The notes under the pieces are model-generated. The model saw only the letters and a program-made list of their open reading frames with translations, made no database searches and was not told the origin of the DNA. DNA of 64,000 nt. Source: an uncultured Lacinutrix sp. GTDB taxonomy: Bacteria > Bacteroidota > Bacteroidia > Flavobacteriales > Flavobacteriaceae. Below are positions 33,900 through 42,112 of this stretch, piece by piece (positions within the stretch are counted from its first letter, which is position 1; every line of letters begins with the position of its first letter). A program made the position numbers and the translations under genes. The DNA lies in NCBI RefSeq assembly GCF_947500325.1, contig NZ_CANMRQ010000008.1, positions 1 through 64,000 on the forward strand, given 5' to 3'.

Positions 33900-35558
33900 T
33901 TAATTAATTGGGATTAATACTATATTTCCATTTGGATCTACTTCATAATATCCTCCAACAAAAAGCTCTTCAAAAAGTAATCCTAATTCTAATTCTTCAT
34001 TATCTTGCATTGTTCCATCAAAAGCATTATCAGCAAAATGCACATATTCATGTAAACATACAGCAAAAGTAACTAACCCATCAAACAACTGCAACTGTTG
34101 TGTTTGCTCTGTAGTTGGATTTTCAATTGCTGCCAAAGCTTCAAGAGCATTAACTAAATCTACATCTATTACAATTTTATTTGGTTCTAAAGGGTTAAAT
34201 CTACCTTTAATTTCTTGTCCATTAACAACACCTAATTGCTCAATATGGATTTCAGGTCCTTCTCCCCATGTAAAATCTTCTTTTATTTCTTCATCACTTA
34301 AACCTGTTAAATTAGAAATAGTATCTATCAATCTAGTATTATTTTTAAGATAAGGAATATATTCTTTTAACAAGATTGTTAGCTCGGGATAATCAATTGC
34401 ATAAGTGCTTCCGTCAGGGTATTTAAAGAATGGAGCTATGGTGATTAATGTCCCTTCAATAGCTGCGTTAATTATTTCTTCGGCTAGCTCTTCATCATCA
34501 GAATTAATGATTAAAAAATTAGAAACTAATTGATAAACTTCAAAATTATCTGCATGTGTTATCCAGTCTATCTGCCCTTGGGTTAAATCTAGCTGGTAAA
34601 TAGGGCTTATATTTAAAACACCAACATTAGTACAATCTTCGTATGTTCCCTGTGGTTCTGTAGTTGTTGGCGTAGCTATAGTTGTTTGTAAATCTATTTG
34701 TGCCATTCTATTGCCAAGCATATGGCAATAACATTCTCCATCACCTCTTGGTCCATCACAATGTCCTGTTTGTGAACCATTTGAGTTCCCTCCACCATCT
34801 TCTTCCTCTTCATCTTCACTTATTTCTTCACTATCTCCAGAACTATCACCTCCAAAAGGGACATATACCCAAGGATTCCATGGTGAATATCCCGTATCAA
34901 GTCCTGTGTCAACTACTGGGATAGTATTGGTATCATCATTAGAATCACCATTTGGATTTGTAGTATTGTCTGCACAGGGGTTTCCTCTTGAACTCACCGC
35001 AGATACTAAACCATTGTTTAAGGTATAAGTGTTAATTAAATTTCCTGAGTAACTATAGATTTCTACACTTCCTGAGAAGTTTTTTAAATCTCTATCTTTA
35101 GTATTATGCCACGTTTCATTTGGTATATACTTAATAAAGTAACTCTTTATCTCATTTTGAGGTTCTTCTATGATAATTAGGTTTATAAAAGTCTCTAAAT
35201 CATTATCTATTACTTCAAAAGTGTATTTATTAGTATTAGTAACATCATTTCTTAGTCGTAAAACTTGATTTGTGTTTATATATCCCAAAGGTGTCTGCTC
35301 TACTTTTGAATAGGCCTGAGTTTCTGTACTCTTAGTTATTTTTTTATTTTCTACTTTAACTCTAAAACTACCATTGGTCTCTTTTTTTAAGTAGTCAATA
35401 ATATGTGGGACATCTTTAGCGTATAAGGTGCTTTGTAAAGCAATCTCTTCATGTTGTTTTTCAATAAAAACGTCTTCTTCTTTTTCACAATTAGTGAATA
35501 AAGCGACTGTTAAAAACAGCATTGCAAATTGTAGGTACTTTTTAAATTTTAGTTTCAT
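33900..35558 (-). CDS. Surface lipoprotein with HExxH metallopeptidase-toxin-like C-terminus
   Basis: 552 residues. Lipoprotein signal (FLTVALFTNC) followed by EKEED, which fits the X-K-(D/E)2 surface-export signal of flavobacterial lipoproteins. Then comes an N-terminal domain (about 30-195), an acidic low-complexity linker (about 197-262), and a short Cys/His segment (CDGPRGDGECYCH). A connector follows (LDLTQGQIDWITHADNF..., about 320-370) of a kind seen, from memory, before variable toxin tips in flavobacteria. The C-terminal domain carries HEYVHFAD (503-510) and FEE near 530, a zincin pattern. It is probably a contact-dependent toxin; a surface peptidase is the alternative. LytTR-like repeats lie upstream. 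Confidence 0.6.
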   Translation of the reverse strand: MKLKFKKYLQFAMLFLTVALFTNCEKEEDVFIEKQHEEIALQSTLYAKDVPHIIDYLKKETNGSFRVKVENKKITKSTETQAYSKVEQTPLGYINTNQVLRLRNDVTNTNKYTFEVIDNDLETFINLIIIEEPQNEIKSYFIKYIPNETWHNTKDRDLKNFSGSVEIYSYSGNLINTYTLNNGLVSAVSSRGNPCADNTTNPNGDSNDDTNTIPVVDTGLDTGYSPWNPWVYVPFGGDSSGDSEEISEDEEEEDGGGNSNGSQTGHCDGPRGDGECYCHMLGNRMAQIDLQTTIATPTTTEPQGTYEDCTNVGVLNISPIYQLDLTQGQIDWITHADNFEVYQLVSNFLIINSDDEELAEEIINAAIEGTLITIAPFFKYPDGSTYAIDYPELTILLKEYIPYLKNNTRLIDTISNLTGLSDEEIKEDFTWGEGPEIHIEQLGVVNGQEIKGRFNPLEPNKIVIDVDLVNALEALAAIENPTTEQTQQLQLFDGLVTFAVCLHEYVHFADNAFDGTMQDNEELELGLLFEELFVGGYYEVDPNGNIVLIPIN

Positions 35559-35583
35559 AGAGTTAAGGTTTGTAATGATTAAG

Positions 35584-35651
35584 CGAAATTAAATATTAAT
35601 GCTTGTTTGTAAAAGATATAACGAGTAAACTATTCTTTTTATTGAGTAAAC
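35584..35651 (-). promoter_or_regulatory. LytTR-like direct repeats plus -7-like element
   Basis: On the minus strand GTTTACTC occurs at 35644-35651 and 35623-35630, a 21-bp period. A -7-like TAATTTCG (one mismatch) lies at 35584-35591, 31 bp after the repeats. The proximal repeat begins 65 bp before the lipoprotein start codon. All these spacings equal those at 20966-21033. Confidence 0.7.
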
Positions 35652-35721
35652 AGAGCTTTTAAATGAGGGAATACAATAATTAAAAATTGCAGTGCAAATA
35701 AAAGACTTTTCTTACAGAATA

Positions 35722-35745
35722 AAAATACGTAGAACTACGTATTTT
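35722..35745 (-). terminator. Terminator-like hairpin after the DUF2807 gene
   Basis: AAAATACGTA (35722-35731) and TACGTATTTT (35736-35745) form a perfect 10-bp stem with a 4-base loop. A second hairpin, ATTCCTGC/GCAGGAAT (35767-35786), lies between it and the stop codon. Both separate the acyloxyacyl hydrolase-DUF2807 transcript from the island. Confidence 0.6.
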
Positions 35746-35787
35746 ATCAAGTTTTAATTATATAAGATTCCTGCTTTCGCAGGAATT

Positions 35788-36534
35788 TTACTCAAAAATA
35801 ACACGGCCAGTAAACTCTTCTTGAATATCTAATGTTGGTGGTGTATTTACAACAATAACATCTCCTGTACTCACCAATTCTGCTTCTAAAGATACTTGAG
35901 GATTTATAATAATATCATTTGTACCACGATGGTAAATATCTGCATTTTGTGCTATAAGATTTCTACCTTCAAAACGCCCATCGCCAGAGGCATGGTTAAC
36001 TTTTAAATTATTAACTGTACCACTTACATAAGTTGTGGTTAAATTATTGATTACAACAAAAAGACTATTAGCATTTACCTCAACATCAAAAATACCTACA
36101 TTACCAAAATCGCTTGATGAATCGTCTTCTGAAATTAGTTTTAAGTCACTATAATTTAATACTCCATTACTTCTAACAGTAAATTGACTGCTATTTCTTA
36201 TTTCGGTAATATTTGATGCACTAACATATATCTTAGTTATACCATAATCTCGTGTAAGATTACAACCGTTTTCGTCTTTTAAAAGTAATCTTCCGTTTTC
36301 AACAGTTACTTTTACATCATTCAATAAATTCTCCCCTGTTTCTACAACTACACTTTGTGTAGTATCATCTGTAACAATTAACTCTACATTTTTAAATGCA
36401 GTTATTTTTGTAAAAGCACCAACAGTAAATTCTTTCTGGATTATATCTCCTGTATTTTGAAAACAATCTGGTGCATTTTCACTATCGCAACCTACTAAAG
36501 TTAGTACTGTAAATATGTATAATAGTTTTTTCAT
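35788..36534 (-). CDS. DUF2807 (head GIN domain) lipoprotein
   Basis: 248 residues. Lipoprotein signal (MKKLLYIFTVLTLVGC) and one DUF2807 domain, a right-handed beta-helix-like fold: EFTVGAFTKITAFKNVELIVTDD at the start and repeated short strands afterwards. The family is common in Bacteroidota and is thought to be surface- or periplasm-located, with adhesin-like folds but no proven function. It starts 1 bp after the acyloxyacyl hydrolase gene. The last codons are duplicated as a remnant at 30912. Confidence 0.85.
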   Translation of the reverse strand: MKKLLYIFTVLTLVGCDSENAPDCFQNTGDIIQKEFTVGAFTKITAFKNVELIVTDDTTQSVVVETGENLLNDVKVTVENGRLLLKDENGCNLTRDYGITKIYVSASNITEIRNSSQFTVRSNGVLNYSDLKLISEDDSSSDFGNVGIFDVEVNANSLFVVINNLTTTYVSGTVNNLKVNHASGDGRFEGRNLIAQNADIYHRGTNDIIINPQVSLEAELVSTGDVIVVNTPPTLDIQEEFTGRVIFE

Positions 36535-36535
36535 T

Positions 36536-37630
36536 TTATAATCTTATTCCAATTCCTAATTCTACTGCTTCTGCCTTTGCGGCATGCGATTTTAATGTTA
36601 GTGCCGCATAAAATTTATTGCCTATGTAACGTTTTAAGCCTATTCTATTATACACACGTCCTTCAAAATCAAAAGGATAGTAAACATAATACCCTAACTG
36701 CGTTATTAAAGACGTTTTACTAATAAACAACTCATGCCCTACAAATACACCAACACGTTTATAATCTTCATTTCCTGTTAAATTATCTAGAGGAAAAGCG
36801 ACTGCTCTATATTTTATGTGTTGTTTTAAAAAATTAGAAAAGAAAACGTCTGTCCCTAATTGAATAGCACTTTTTCTATTTAAACGTTTATCTGCATAAG
36901 CAGAAACGATATAAAAAGCATATTGACCAGTGCCTATAATATCACTTTCATTAACTCCTGTTCTAAATGCTAGATTGTATTTAATTTTTTCAGTAAACTT
37001 TTTATCTTCAGTAGATTCAATATACTCTGGTTGGTTTTCTGCATCAAGTAAATAATTCACACCAAGGTTAAACGTGATACTATTAATAGAACTATTTGGC
37101 GCCTTTACATTTGCATTTGAATAATGTATTAAAGATAATCCCGTTTGTAAGCCAAAACCTTTAAATATATTTTCCTTTTTATAATTAAGCATTAAATAAG
37201 TAGAACTTAATACACGAGTTCCAAAAGCCGTATTTCTAAAATTTTCTTTTTTATCGTACGGATTTGTTGTTACTGCCAAACCTTGACCTATTCTAAACAT
37301 TAAATGACGTTTTAGAAAATAAAAATTATAGTGCGCATATATACCATAATTATCTCCTAAAAACTCATTTTTTAAATCTTGATATATAAAAGACGCTCCA
37401 TAATCTGGATAGTTATAACGACTTTCCCATGTATTTTTTCCAAATGTTTTTTGGTTATAACTTAAAATAACACCAGTAGGATGCCCTGTAATTAAATGTG
37501 AAATATCACTATTGTGTTCGGCTATATTTCCATAGAAGACATTTGCTTCTAGAGTGAATGGATTCTTTTGGTCTTGAGCATTAGTAAACAAAATGCTTAA
37601 GAGAAAAATACTGCTAAAAAAATACTTCAT
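36536..37630 (-). CDS. PagL-like acyloxyacyl hydrolase (lipid A deacylase)
   Basis: 364 residues. Signal peptide (MKYFFSSIFLLSILFTNAQ) and a beta-barrel body of the PagL/acyloxyacyl hydrolase family. The catalytic His-Ser pattern appears as LSLIHYSNANVKAPNSSIN, and the protein ends with barrel strands (GIGIRL). It likely removes the 3-O acyl chain of lipid A in the outer membrane, or is a related barrel. The extra length compared with PagL is normal for Bacteroidota members. Confidence 0.8.
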   Translation of the reverse strand: MKYFFSSIFLLSILFTNAQDQKNPFTLEANVFYGNIAEHNSDISHLITGHPTGVILSYNQKTFGKNTWESRYNYPDYGASFIYQDLKNEFLGDNYGIYAHYNFYFLKRHLMFRIGQGLAVTTNPYDKKENFRNTAFGTRVLSSTYLMLNYKKENIFKGFGLQTGLSLIHYSNANVKAPNSSINSITFNLGVNYLLDAENQPEYIESTEDKKFTEKIKYNLAFRTGVNESDIIGTGQYAFYIVSAYADKRLNRKSAIQLGTDVFFSNFLKQHIKYRAVAFPLDNLTGNEDYKRVGVFVGHELFISKTSLITQLGYYVYYPFDFEGRVYNRIGLKRYIGNKFYAALTLKSHAAKAEAVELGIGIRL

Positions 37631-37651
37631 TAATTTATTTAGTTAAGACCG

Positions 37652-37659
37652 CAAATGTA
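37652..37659 (-). promoter_or_regulatory. -7 element of the acyloxyacyl hydrolase promoter
   Basis: TACATTTG on the minus strand, an exact TAnnTTTG match 22 bases before the start codon. It separates this transcript from cysM upstream. Confidence 0.5.
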
Positions 37660-37702
37660 AAATAAATTAAATAGAGTATTAATATGATTTTGTATTTAGA
37701 TA

Positions 37703-38599
37703 TTATAGTTCATCAAACAATGGAGAAGACAAATAGCGATCACCTCTATCGCAAATAACAGCAACAACCAATCCTTCTTCTATTGTTTCAATAAGTTTTA
37801 ATGCAGAAGCCACAGAACCACCGCTACTCATGCCTGCAAAAATCCCTTCTTCTTTTGCCAGTCTTTGAGACATTTCTATTGCTTCGGTTTGATTAACTTC
37901 TATTATTTTATCAACTTTGGAAGGGTTAAAAATACCAGGCACATAATCTGGTGACCATTTTCTAATACCAGGAATTCTAGAACCATCTTCTGGTTGTGCT
38001 CCTACTATAGTAATGGTATTATTTTGCTCTTTTAAAAAAGTAGACGTCCCCATTATTGTTCCTGTAGTTCCCATAGCAGATACAAAATGTGTTATTGCTC
38101 CATTTGTGTCTCTCCAAATCTCTGGTCCTGTTGTTTTATAATGCGCTTTCCAGTTATCATTATTTTCAAACTGATTTAATAGCACATATCCTTTTTCATC
38201 TCTCATATTGAAAGCAATGTCTCTTGAGCCTTCAATGCCTTTCTCTGAAGATGTTAAAATCACTTCTGCACCATAAGCCTTCATTGTCTTAACACGCTCT
38301 ATAGTGGCTGTCTCTGGCATGACTAATTTAATTTTTAGCCCAAATAGTTGTGCTACGTATGCTAATGCAATTCCTGTATTACCACTTGTTGCCTCTACTA
38401 AAGTTCCGCCTTCTCTAATCACTCCTTTTTTTAATGCTTCAGCAATCATATTATAAGCTGCACGATCTTTAACGCTACCGCCAGGATTATTACCTTCTAA
38501 TTTTAGAAAAAGTTCTACGTTAGGTTTGTTTACTAAACGTGTTGTTTTTACTAGCGGAGTGTTTCCTATTTGACTTAAAATCCCTTCTGTCTTAACCAT
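37703..38599 (-). CDS. cysM: Cysteine synthase (CysM/CysK type)
   Basis: Makes cysteine from O-acetylserine and sulfide (or thiosulfate). 298 residues, PLP fold type II: the lysine is in NPGGSVKDRAAYNM, the phosphate-binding loop is TSGNTGIAL, and the C-terminal GISSGG motif reads AGMSSGGSV. The length and KWSPDYVPGIF resemble CysM. The start overlaps the cysE stop by 8 bases. It is the final gene of the sulfur cluster. Confidence 0.93.
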   Translation of the reverse strand: MVKTEGILSQIGNTPLVKTTRLVNKPNVELFLKLEGNNPGGSVKDRAAYNMIAEALKKGVIREGGTLVEATSGNTGIALAYVAQLFGLKIKLVMPETATIERVKTMKAYGAEVILTSSEKGIEGSRDIAFNMRDEKGYVLLNQFENNDNWKAHYKTTGPEIWRDTNGAITHFVSAMGTTGTIMGTSTFLKEQNNTITIVGAQPEDGSRIPGIRKWSPDYVPGIFNPSKVDKIIEVNQTEAIEMSQRLAKEEGIFAGMSSGGSVASALKLIETIEEGLVVAVICDRGDRYLSSPLFDEL

Positions 38600-39350
38600 T
38601 TCTTCTCGTGCTTATTTTTATTTCTGATTGATACGTTACTAGTGAATTTTCGGGTACAGATTGTGTAATCCATACGTTAGCTCCAATAATACTATTTGCT
38701 CCAATAACTATATCTCCTCCTAAAATAGTAGCATTAGCATAAATAGTAACATTATTCTCAATTGTTGGGTGACGCTTAATAAACGATAAACTTTTTTTAA
38801 CCTGAATACCTCCTAAAGTAACTCCTTGATATATTTTTACATGATCCTTAATTATAGTCGTTTCACCTATTACAATTCCGGTTCCATGATCTATAAAAAA
38901 AGAATTTCCTATTGAAGCTCCTGGGTGAATATCTATTCCTGTAATACCATGTACATATTCACTCATCATTCTAGATATTGAAAAAGCATCTAATTTATAC
39001 AAGGCATTACTCAATCTATATATTGCTATAGCATGAAAGCCTGGATAAGCAAGATATACTTCCTCTAAACTTTTAGTAGCGGGATCATTTTGTTCTATAG
39101 CAATAGCATCTAAATCTAGTGCTTCTCTTATGTCCTTAAATTGTGATTTAAACTTAAACCAAATTTCATCTACTTCTAAATCTAATGTATTTGTTATTCT
39201 AAAAAACAAGACCTCAATAGCTTCTATATTTTTGTTATAATAACCTTGATCAAATAGCGCATAAAACAGTTTTTTAGTAAACGTTTTTACAGTGTCTTTT
39301 AAGCAAATATTGTAATTAGTTCTCGTTTTTTTTTGAGCAATCTCTTTCAT
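38592..39350 (-). CDS. cysE: Serine O-acetyltransferase
   Basis: Acetylates serine for cysteine synthesis. 252 residues: N-terminal helical domain and a C-terminal left-handed beta-helix with hexapeptide repeats. Catalytic His/Asp lie in DIHPGASIGNSFFIDHGTGIVIGE and in YQGVTLGG. The longer N-terminus fits the EpsC/SAT form found in Bacteroidota. It lies between ferredoxin and cysM. Confidence 0.93.
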   Translation of the reverse strand: MKEIAQKKTRTNYNICLKDTVKTFTKKLFYALFDQGYYNKNIEAIEVLFFRITNTLDLEVDEIWFKFKSQFKDIREALDLDAIAIEQNDPATKSLEEVYLAYPGFHAIAIYRLSNALYKLDAFSISRMMSEYVHGITGIDIHPGASIGNSFFIDHGTGIVIGETTIIKDHVKIYQGVTLGGIQVKKSLSFIKRHPTIENNVTIYANATILGGDIVIGANSIIGANVWITQSVPENSLVTYQSEIKISTRRNG

Positions 39351-39360
39351 AGTTTATTAT

Positions 39361-39690
39361 TTATGATTCTGGAGCTAATTCAATTTCTAATTCATTAAGC
39401 TTTGCTGTTATTGGTATTTGACAGCTTAATCTGCTACTCTCTTTAACATCAAAAGCTTCAGATAACATGGCATCTTCTTCATCTCCTTTTACATCAAGAT
39501 CATGCTTAGATAATACATAACATTGACAGGAAGCGCACATAGCCATGCCACCACATATACCAATAGTACCTTCTGGAGCCAACTCATATGATTTAATAAC
39601 TTCCATTAAATTCATAGCCATGTCTGTTGGTGCCAACACTTTGTGTTTTTCACCTTCTCGATCTGTTATATGTATGGTTACATCTTGCAT
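39361..39690 (-). CDS. 2Fe-2S ferredoxin (adrenodoxin-like)
   Basis: 109 residues with cluster ligands in CGGMAMCASCQC and a fourth Cys in RLSCQIP, the C-x5-C-x2-C...C pattern of vertebrate-type and bacterial hydroxylase-type 2Fe-2S ferredoxins. Coupled to the reductase upstream (stop and start share a base), it probably carries electrons to the sulfite reductase in this cluster. Confidence 0.92.
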   Translation of the reverse strand: MQDVTIHITDREGEKHKVLAPTDMAMNLMEVIKSYELAPEGTIGICGGMAMCASCQCYVLSKHDLDVKGDEEDAMLSEAFDVKESSRLSCQIPITAKLNELEIELAPES

Positions 39691-40739
39691 TACACAATAG
39701 CTTTTACAACAGCTTTTGGAGATTCTTTACGAGTACCATCAAAGCCATTTATACCACTAACTGTTGTGTATTTTAAAACAAACTTCTTTCCTGGGTTTAA
39801 TATTTTATATGCAGATTGGCACATTAATGTTGCCTCATGAAATCCACAAAGAATTAATTTTAACTTTCCTTCGTATGTATTAACATCTCCAATAGCAAAT
39901 ATGCCAGGGATATTAGTTTGGTAATCTAAAGTGTCTACTTTTATTGCATTCTTTTCAATTTCTAATCCCCAACTCCCAATAGGGCCTAACTTTGGTGACA
40001 ACCCAAAAAGAGGAATAAAATAATCTGTTTCCAAAATAGCCTCTTCACCATCTTTTGCAACTGTAATAGCTTCTATATTATTTTCACCATGCAAAGCTGT
40101 AACTTCTGCCGGAGTTATTAAATTTATTTTATTTAATAACTTCAATTCTTGTACTTTTTCTACCGAATCTAATGCGCCTCTAAACTCATTACGTCTATGA
40201 ATTAAAGTGACTTCTGATGCTACGTCGGCCAGAAAAATACTCCAGTCTAGTGCTGAATCTCCACCACCAGCAATAACCACTTTCTTATCTCTATAAGCTT
40301 CTGGATCTTTAATAAAATAAGCGACTCCTTTATCTTCATACTGCTCTATGTTTTCTAACTTAGGCTTCCTTGGCTCAAAACTTCCTAAGCCACCAGCTAT
40401 AGCAATAATAGGCGCATGATGTTTTGTTCCTTTATTAGTAGTAACAATAAAGCTTCCGTCTTCTTGTTTTTCTATTGTTTCTGCACGCTCTCCTAAAGTA
40501 AAACCAGGTTCAAATTGCTTGCCTTGTTCTAATAGGTTTTGTGTTAAATCTCCTGCTAATATTTCTGGAAAACCAGGGATATCATAAATAGGTTTTTTTG
40601 GGTATAATTCGGAGCATTGACCGCCAGGTTGTGGTAAGGCATCAATTAAATGGCACTTTAATTTTAACAGTCCTGCTTCAAATACAGTAAATAAACCCGT
40701 TGGCCCTGCTCCTATTATTAGTATATCTGTTTTAATCAT
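39690..40739 (-). CDS. Thioredoxin-reductase-like ferredoxin-NADP+ reductase
   Basis: 349 residues. FAD-binding GAGPTGLFTVFEAG at the N-terminus, NAD(P)-binding GGGDSALDWS at about 157-166 and a second FAD motif GIFAIGDVNTYEGKLKLI. It lacks the redox CxxC of thioredoxin reductase, which fits the TrxB-type FNR group. It should reduce the ferredoxins encoded on either side for sulfite reduction. Confidence 0.9.
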   Translation of the reverse strand: MIKTDILIIGAGPTGLFTVFEAGLLKLKCHLIDALPQPGGQCSELYPKKPIYDIPGFPEILAGDLTQNLLEQGKQFEPGFTLGERAETIEKQEDGSFIVTTNKGTKHHAPIIAIAGGLGSFEPRKPKLENIEQYEDKGVAYFIKDPEAYRDKKVVIAGGGDSALDWSIFLADVASEVTLIHRRNEFRGALDSVEKVQELKLLNKINLITPAEVTALHGENNIEAITVAKDGEEAILETDYFIPLFGLSPKLGPIGSWGLEIEKNAIKVDTLDYQTNIPGIFAIGDVNTYEGKLKLILCGFHEATLMCQSAYKILNPGKKFVLKYTTVSGINGFDGTRKESPKAVVKAIV

Positions 40740-40743
40740 TCTA

Positions 40744-41322
40744 TTATATTTTTTCTACTAAACCTTTAGTAAATTCATTTAATGTTTCAACCTTATGTTC
40801 AAAATCTCCTTTTATTGTTTTTATATATTTATTTAGATTTCTTACTAAATCGTCTATATTTTCTGGTATAACATCTTCAAAAAATTGACGTAATCTTTTC
40901 GCAGTCGTTGGAGATTTACCATTAGTTGAAATTGCGACTTTAACATTCCCTTTTGTTACAATTCCGCCCATATAAAAATCACAATATGGCGGATTATCTG
41001 CTACATTAACCAACTTACTTTGTGCTCTACAATCTTGATATACTTGAATGTTAACTTCTGGATTATCTGTCGTTGCTATAACAATGTGCTTTCTATCTAA
41101 ATAGTTAATATTATAATAATCTTTTATTAGGTTAACATTGCCTTTTCTTGCCACTTCTAATGTTCCTTTTCTATACATTGGAGACAACATCGTTACTTTA
41201 GCATCTGGACTAGATTTTAATAAGAATGTAAGCTTCTCTTCTGCTACATATCCACCACCAACAATTAGAATGTCCAGGTTTTTAACTTTTAAAAACAATG
41301 GATATAAATTATTTCTTTCCAT
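40744..41322 (-). CDS. Precorrin-2 dehydrogenase / sirohydrochlorin ferrochelatase domain protein
   Basis: 192 residues homologous to the N-terminal half of CysG (Met8p). The NAD-binding motif is ILIVGGGYVAEEKL, followed by ATDNPEVN and the CDFYMGGIV...AISTNGKSPT region. It should turn precorrin-2 into sirohydrochlorin and insert iron to give siroheme for the sulfite reductase. The SUMT half is a separate gene 5 bp upstream. Confidence 0.92.
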   Translation of the reverse strand: MERNNLYPLFLKVKNLDILIVGGGYVAEEKLTFLLKSSPDAKVTMLSPMYRKGTLEVARKGNVNLIKDYYNINYLDRKHIVIATTDNPEVNIQVYQDCRAQSKLVNVADNPPYCDFYMGGIVTKGNVKVAISTNGKSPTTAKRLRQFFEDVIPENIDDLVRNLNKYIKTIKGDFEHKVETLNEFTKGLVEKI

Positions 41323-41327
41323 AAATT

Positions 41328-42107
41328 TTAAACTAAAACTGGTTCTGAAAATCGTGTTACCCTATTTGCTTTTTCATACATAGATGATAAATCAATACGC
41401 TCGTTAACTACTTCTCCAATAATTATTATTGCTGGAGATGCTAGTTGTTTTTCTTTAACTATTGCTTCTATAGTATCTATAGTACCAATGCCAACTTTCT
41501 CTATATCTGTAGTGCCGTTTTGTATAATTGCTACTGGTGTTTCTGACTTTCCTTCTGCAGAAAAGAGACGAGTAATTTCTGAAAGTTTTCCCATTCCCAT
41601 TAAAACAACTACTGTTGCTTTAGATTTTGCTGCCAATGCAATATCTCCAGAAATTTCATGTGATTTTGTAGTGCCAGTAATAACCCAAAAACTTTCAGAA
41701 GCATTTCGTTTAGTTAACGGAATTCCTTGATATGCAGGTACCGCTGAAGATGATGAGATACCAGGTACTACAGCAACTTCAATTGCATAATCTTTAGCAT
41801 ATTCTAACTCTTCTGCTCCTCGTCCAAAAATAAATGGATCACCGCCTTTTAAACGTACAACATGCCCACATCGCAACGCCCGTTCAACAATCATCTCATT
41901 TATTTGATTTTGCTGATAGGCATAACAACCTTTTCGTTTTCCTACAAAAATAAGCTCTGTATGTTTTGATGCATAGTCTAATAAATCTTTATTAACAAGA
42001 GCATCATATAAAATAACATCGGCAGACGCTATTGTTTTTACTGCCTTTAAGGTGATTAAGTCCGGATCGCCTGGCCCAGCTCCAACTACTGTTAATTTTG
42101 GTATCAT
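41328..42107 (-). CDS. cobA: Uroporphyrinogen-III C-methyltransferase
   Basis: Adds two SAM-derived methyl groups to uroporphyrinogen III, giving precorrin-2 for siroheme. 259 residues with the SUMT signatures VVGAGPGDPDLITLKA, KGGDPFIFGRG and the C-terminal PAIIIIGEVV. It is placed between sulfite reductase and the precorrin-2 dehydrogenase gene, all with gaps of 5 bp. Confidence 0.95.
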   Translation of the reverse strand: MIPKLTVVGAGPGDPDLITLKAVKTIASADVILYDALVNKDLLDYASKHTELIFVGKRKGCYAYQQNQINEMIVERALRCGHVVRLKGGDPFIFGRGAEELEYAKDYAIEVAVVPGISSSSAVPAYQGIPLTKRNASESFWVITGTTKSHEISGDIALAAKSKATVVVLMGMGKLSEITRLFSAEGKSETPVAIIQNGTTDIEKVGIGTIDTIEAIVKEKQLASPAIIIIGEVVNERIDLSSMYEKANRVTRFSEPVLV

Positions 42108-42112
42108 GATTT

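Noticed and set aside
34755-34930. Low-complexity acidic stretch encoding EEISEDEEEEDGGG, first seen as a possible repeat array
   Set aside because: It is an ordinary acidic linker inside the lipoprotein; no repeat unit is present and the frame is continuous.
35767-35786. ATTCCTGC/GCAGGAAT hairpin as part of the DUF2807 terminator
   Set aside because: The T run is on the plus-strand side only. The stronger minus-strand candidate is the hairpin at 35722-35745.
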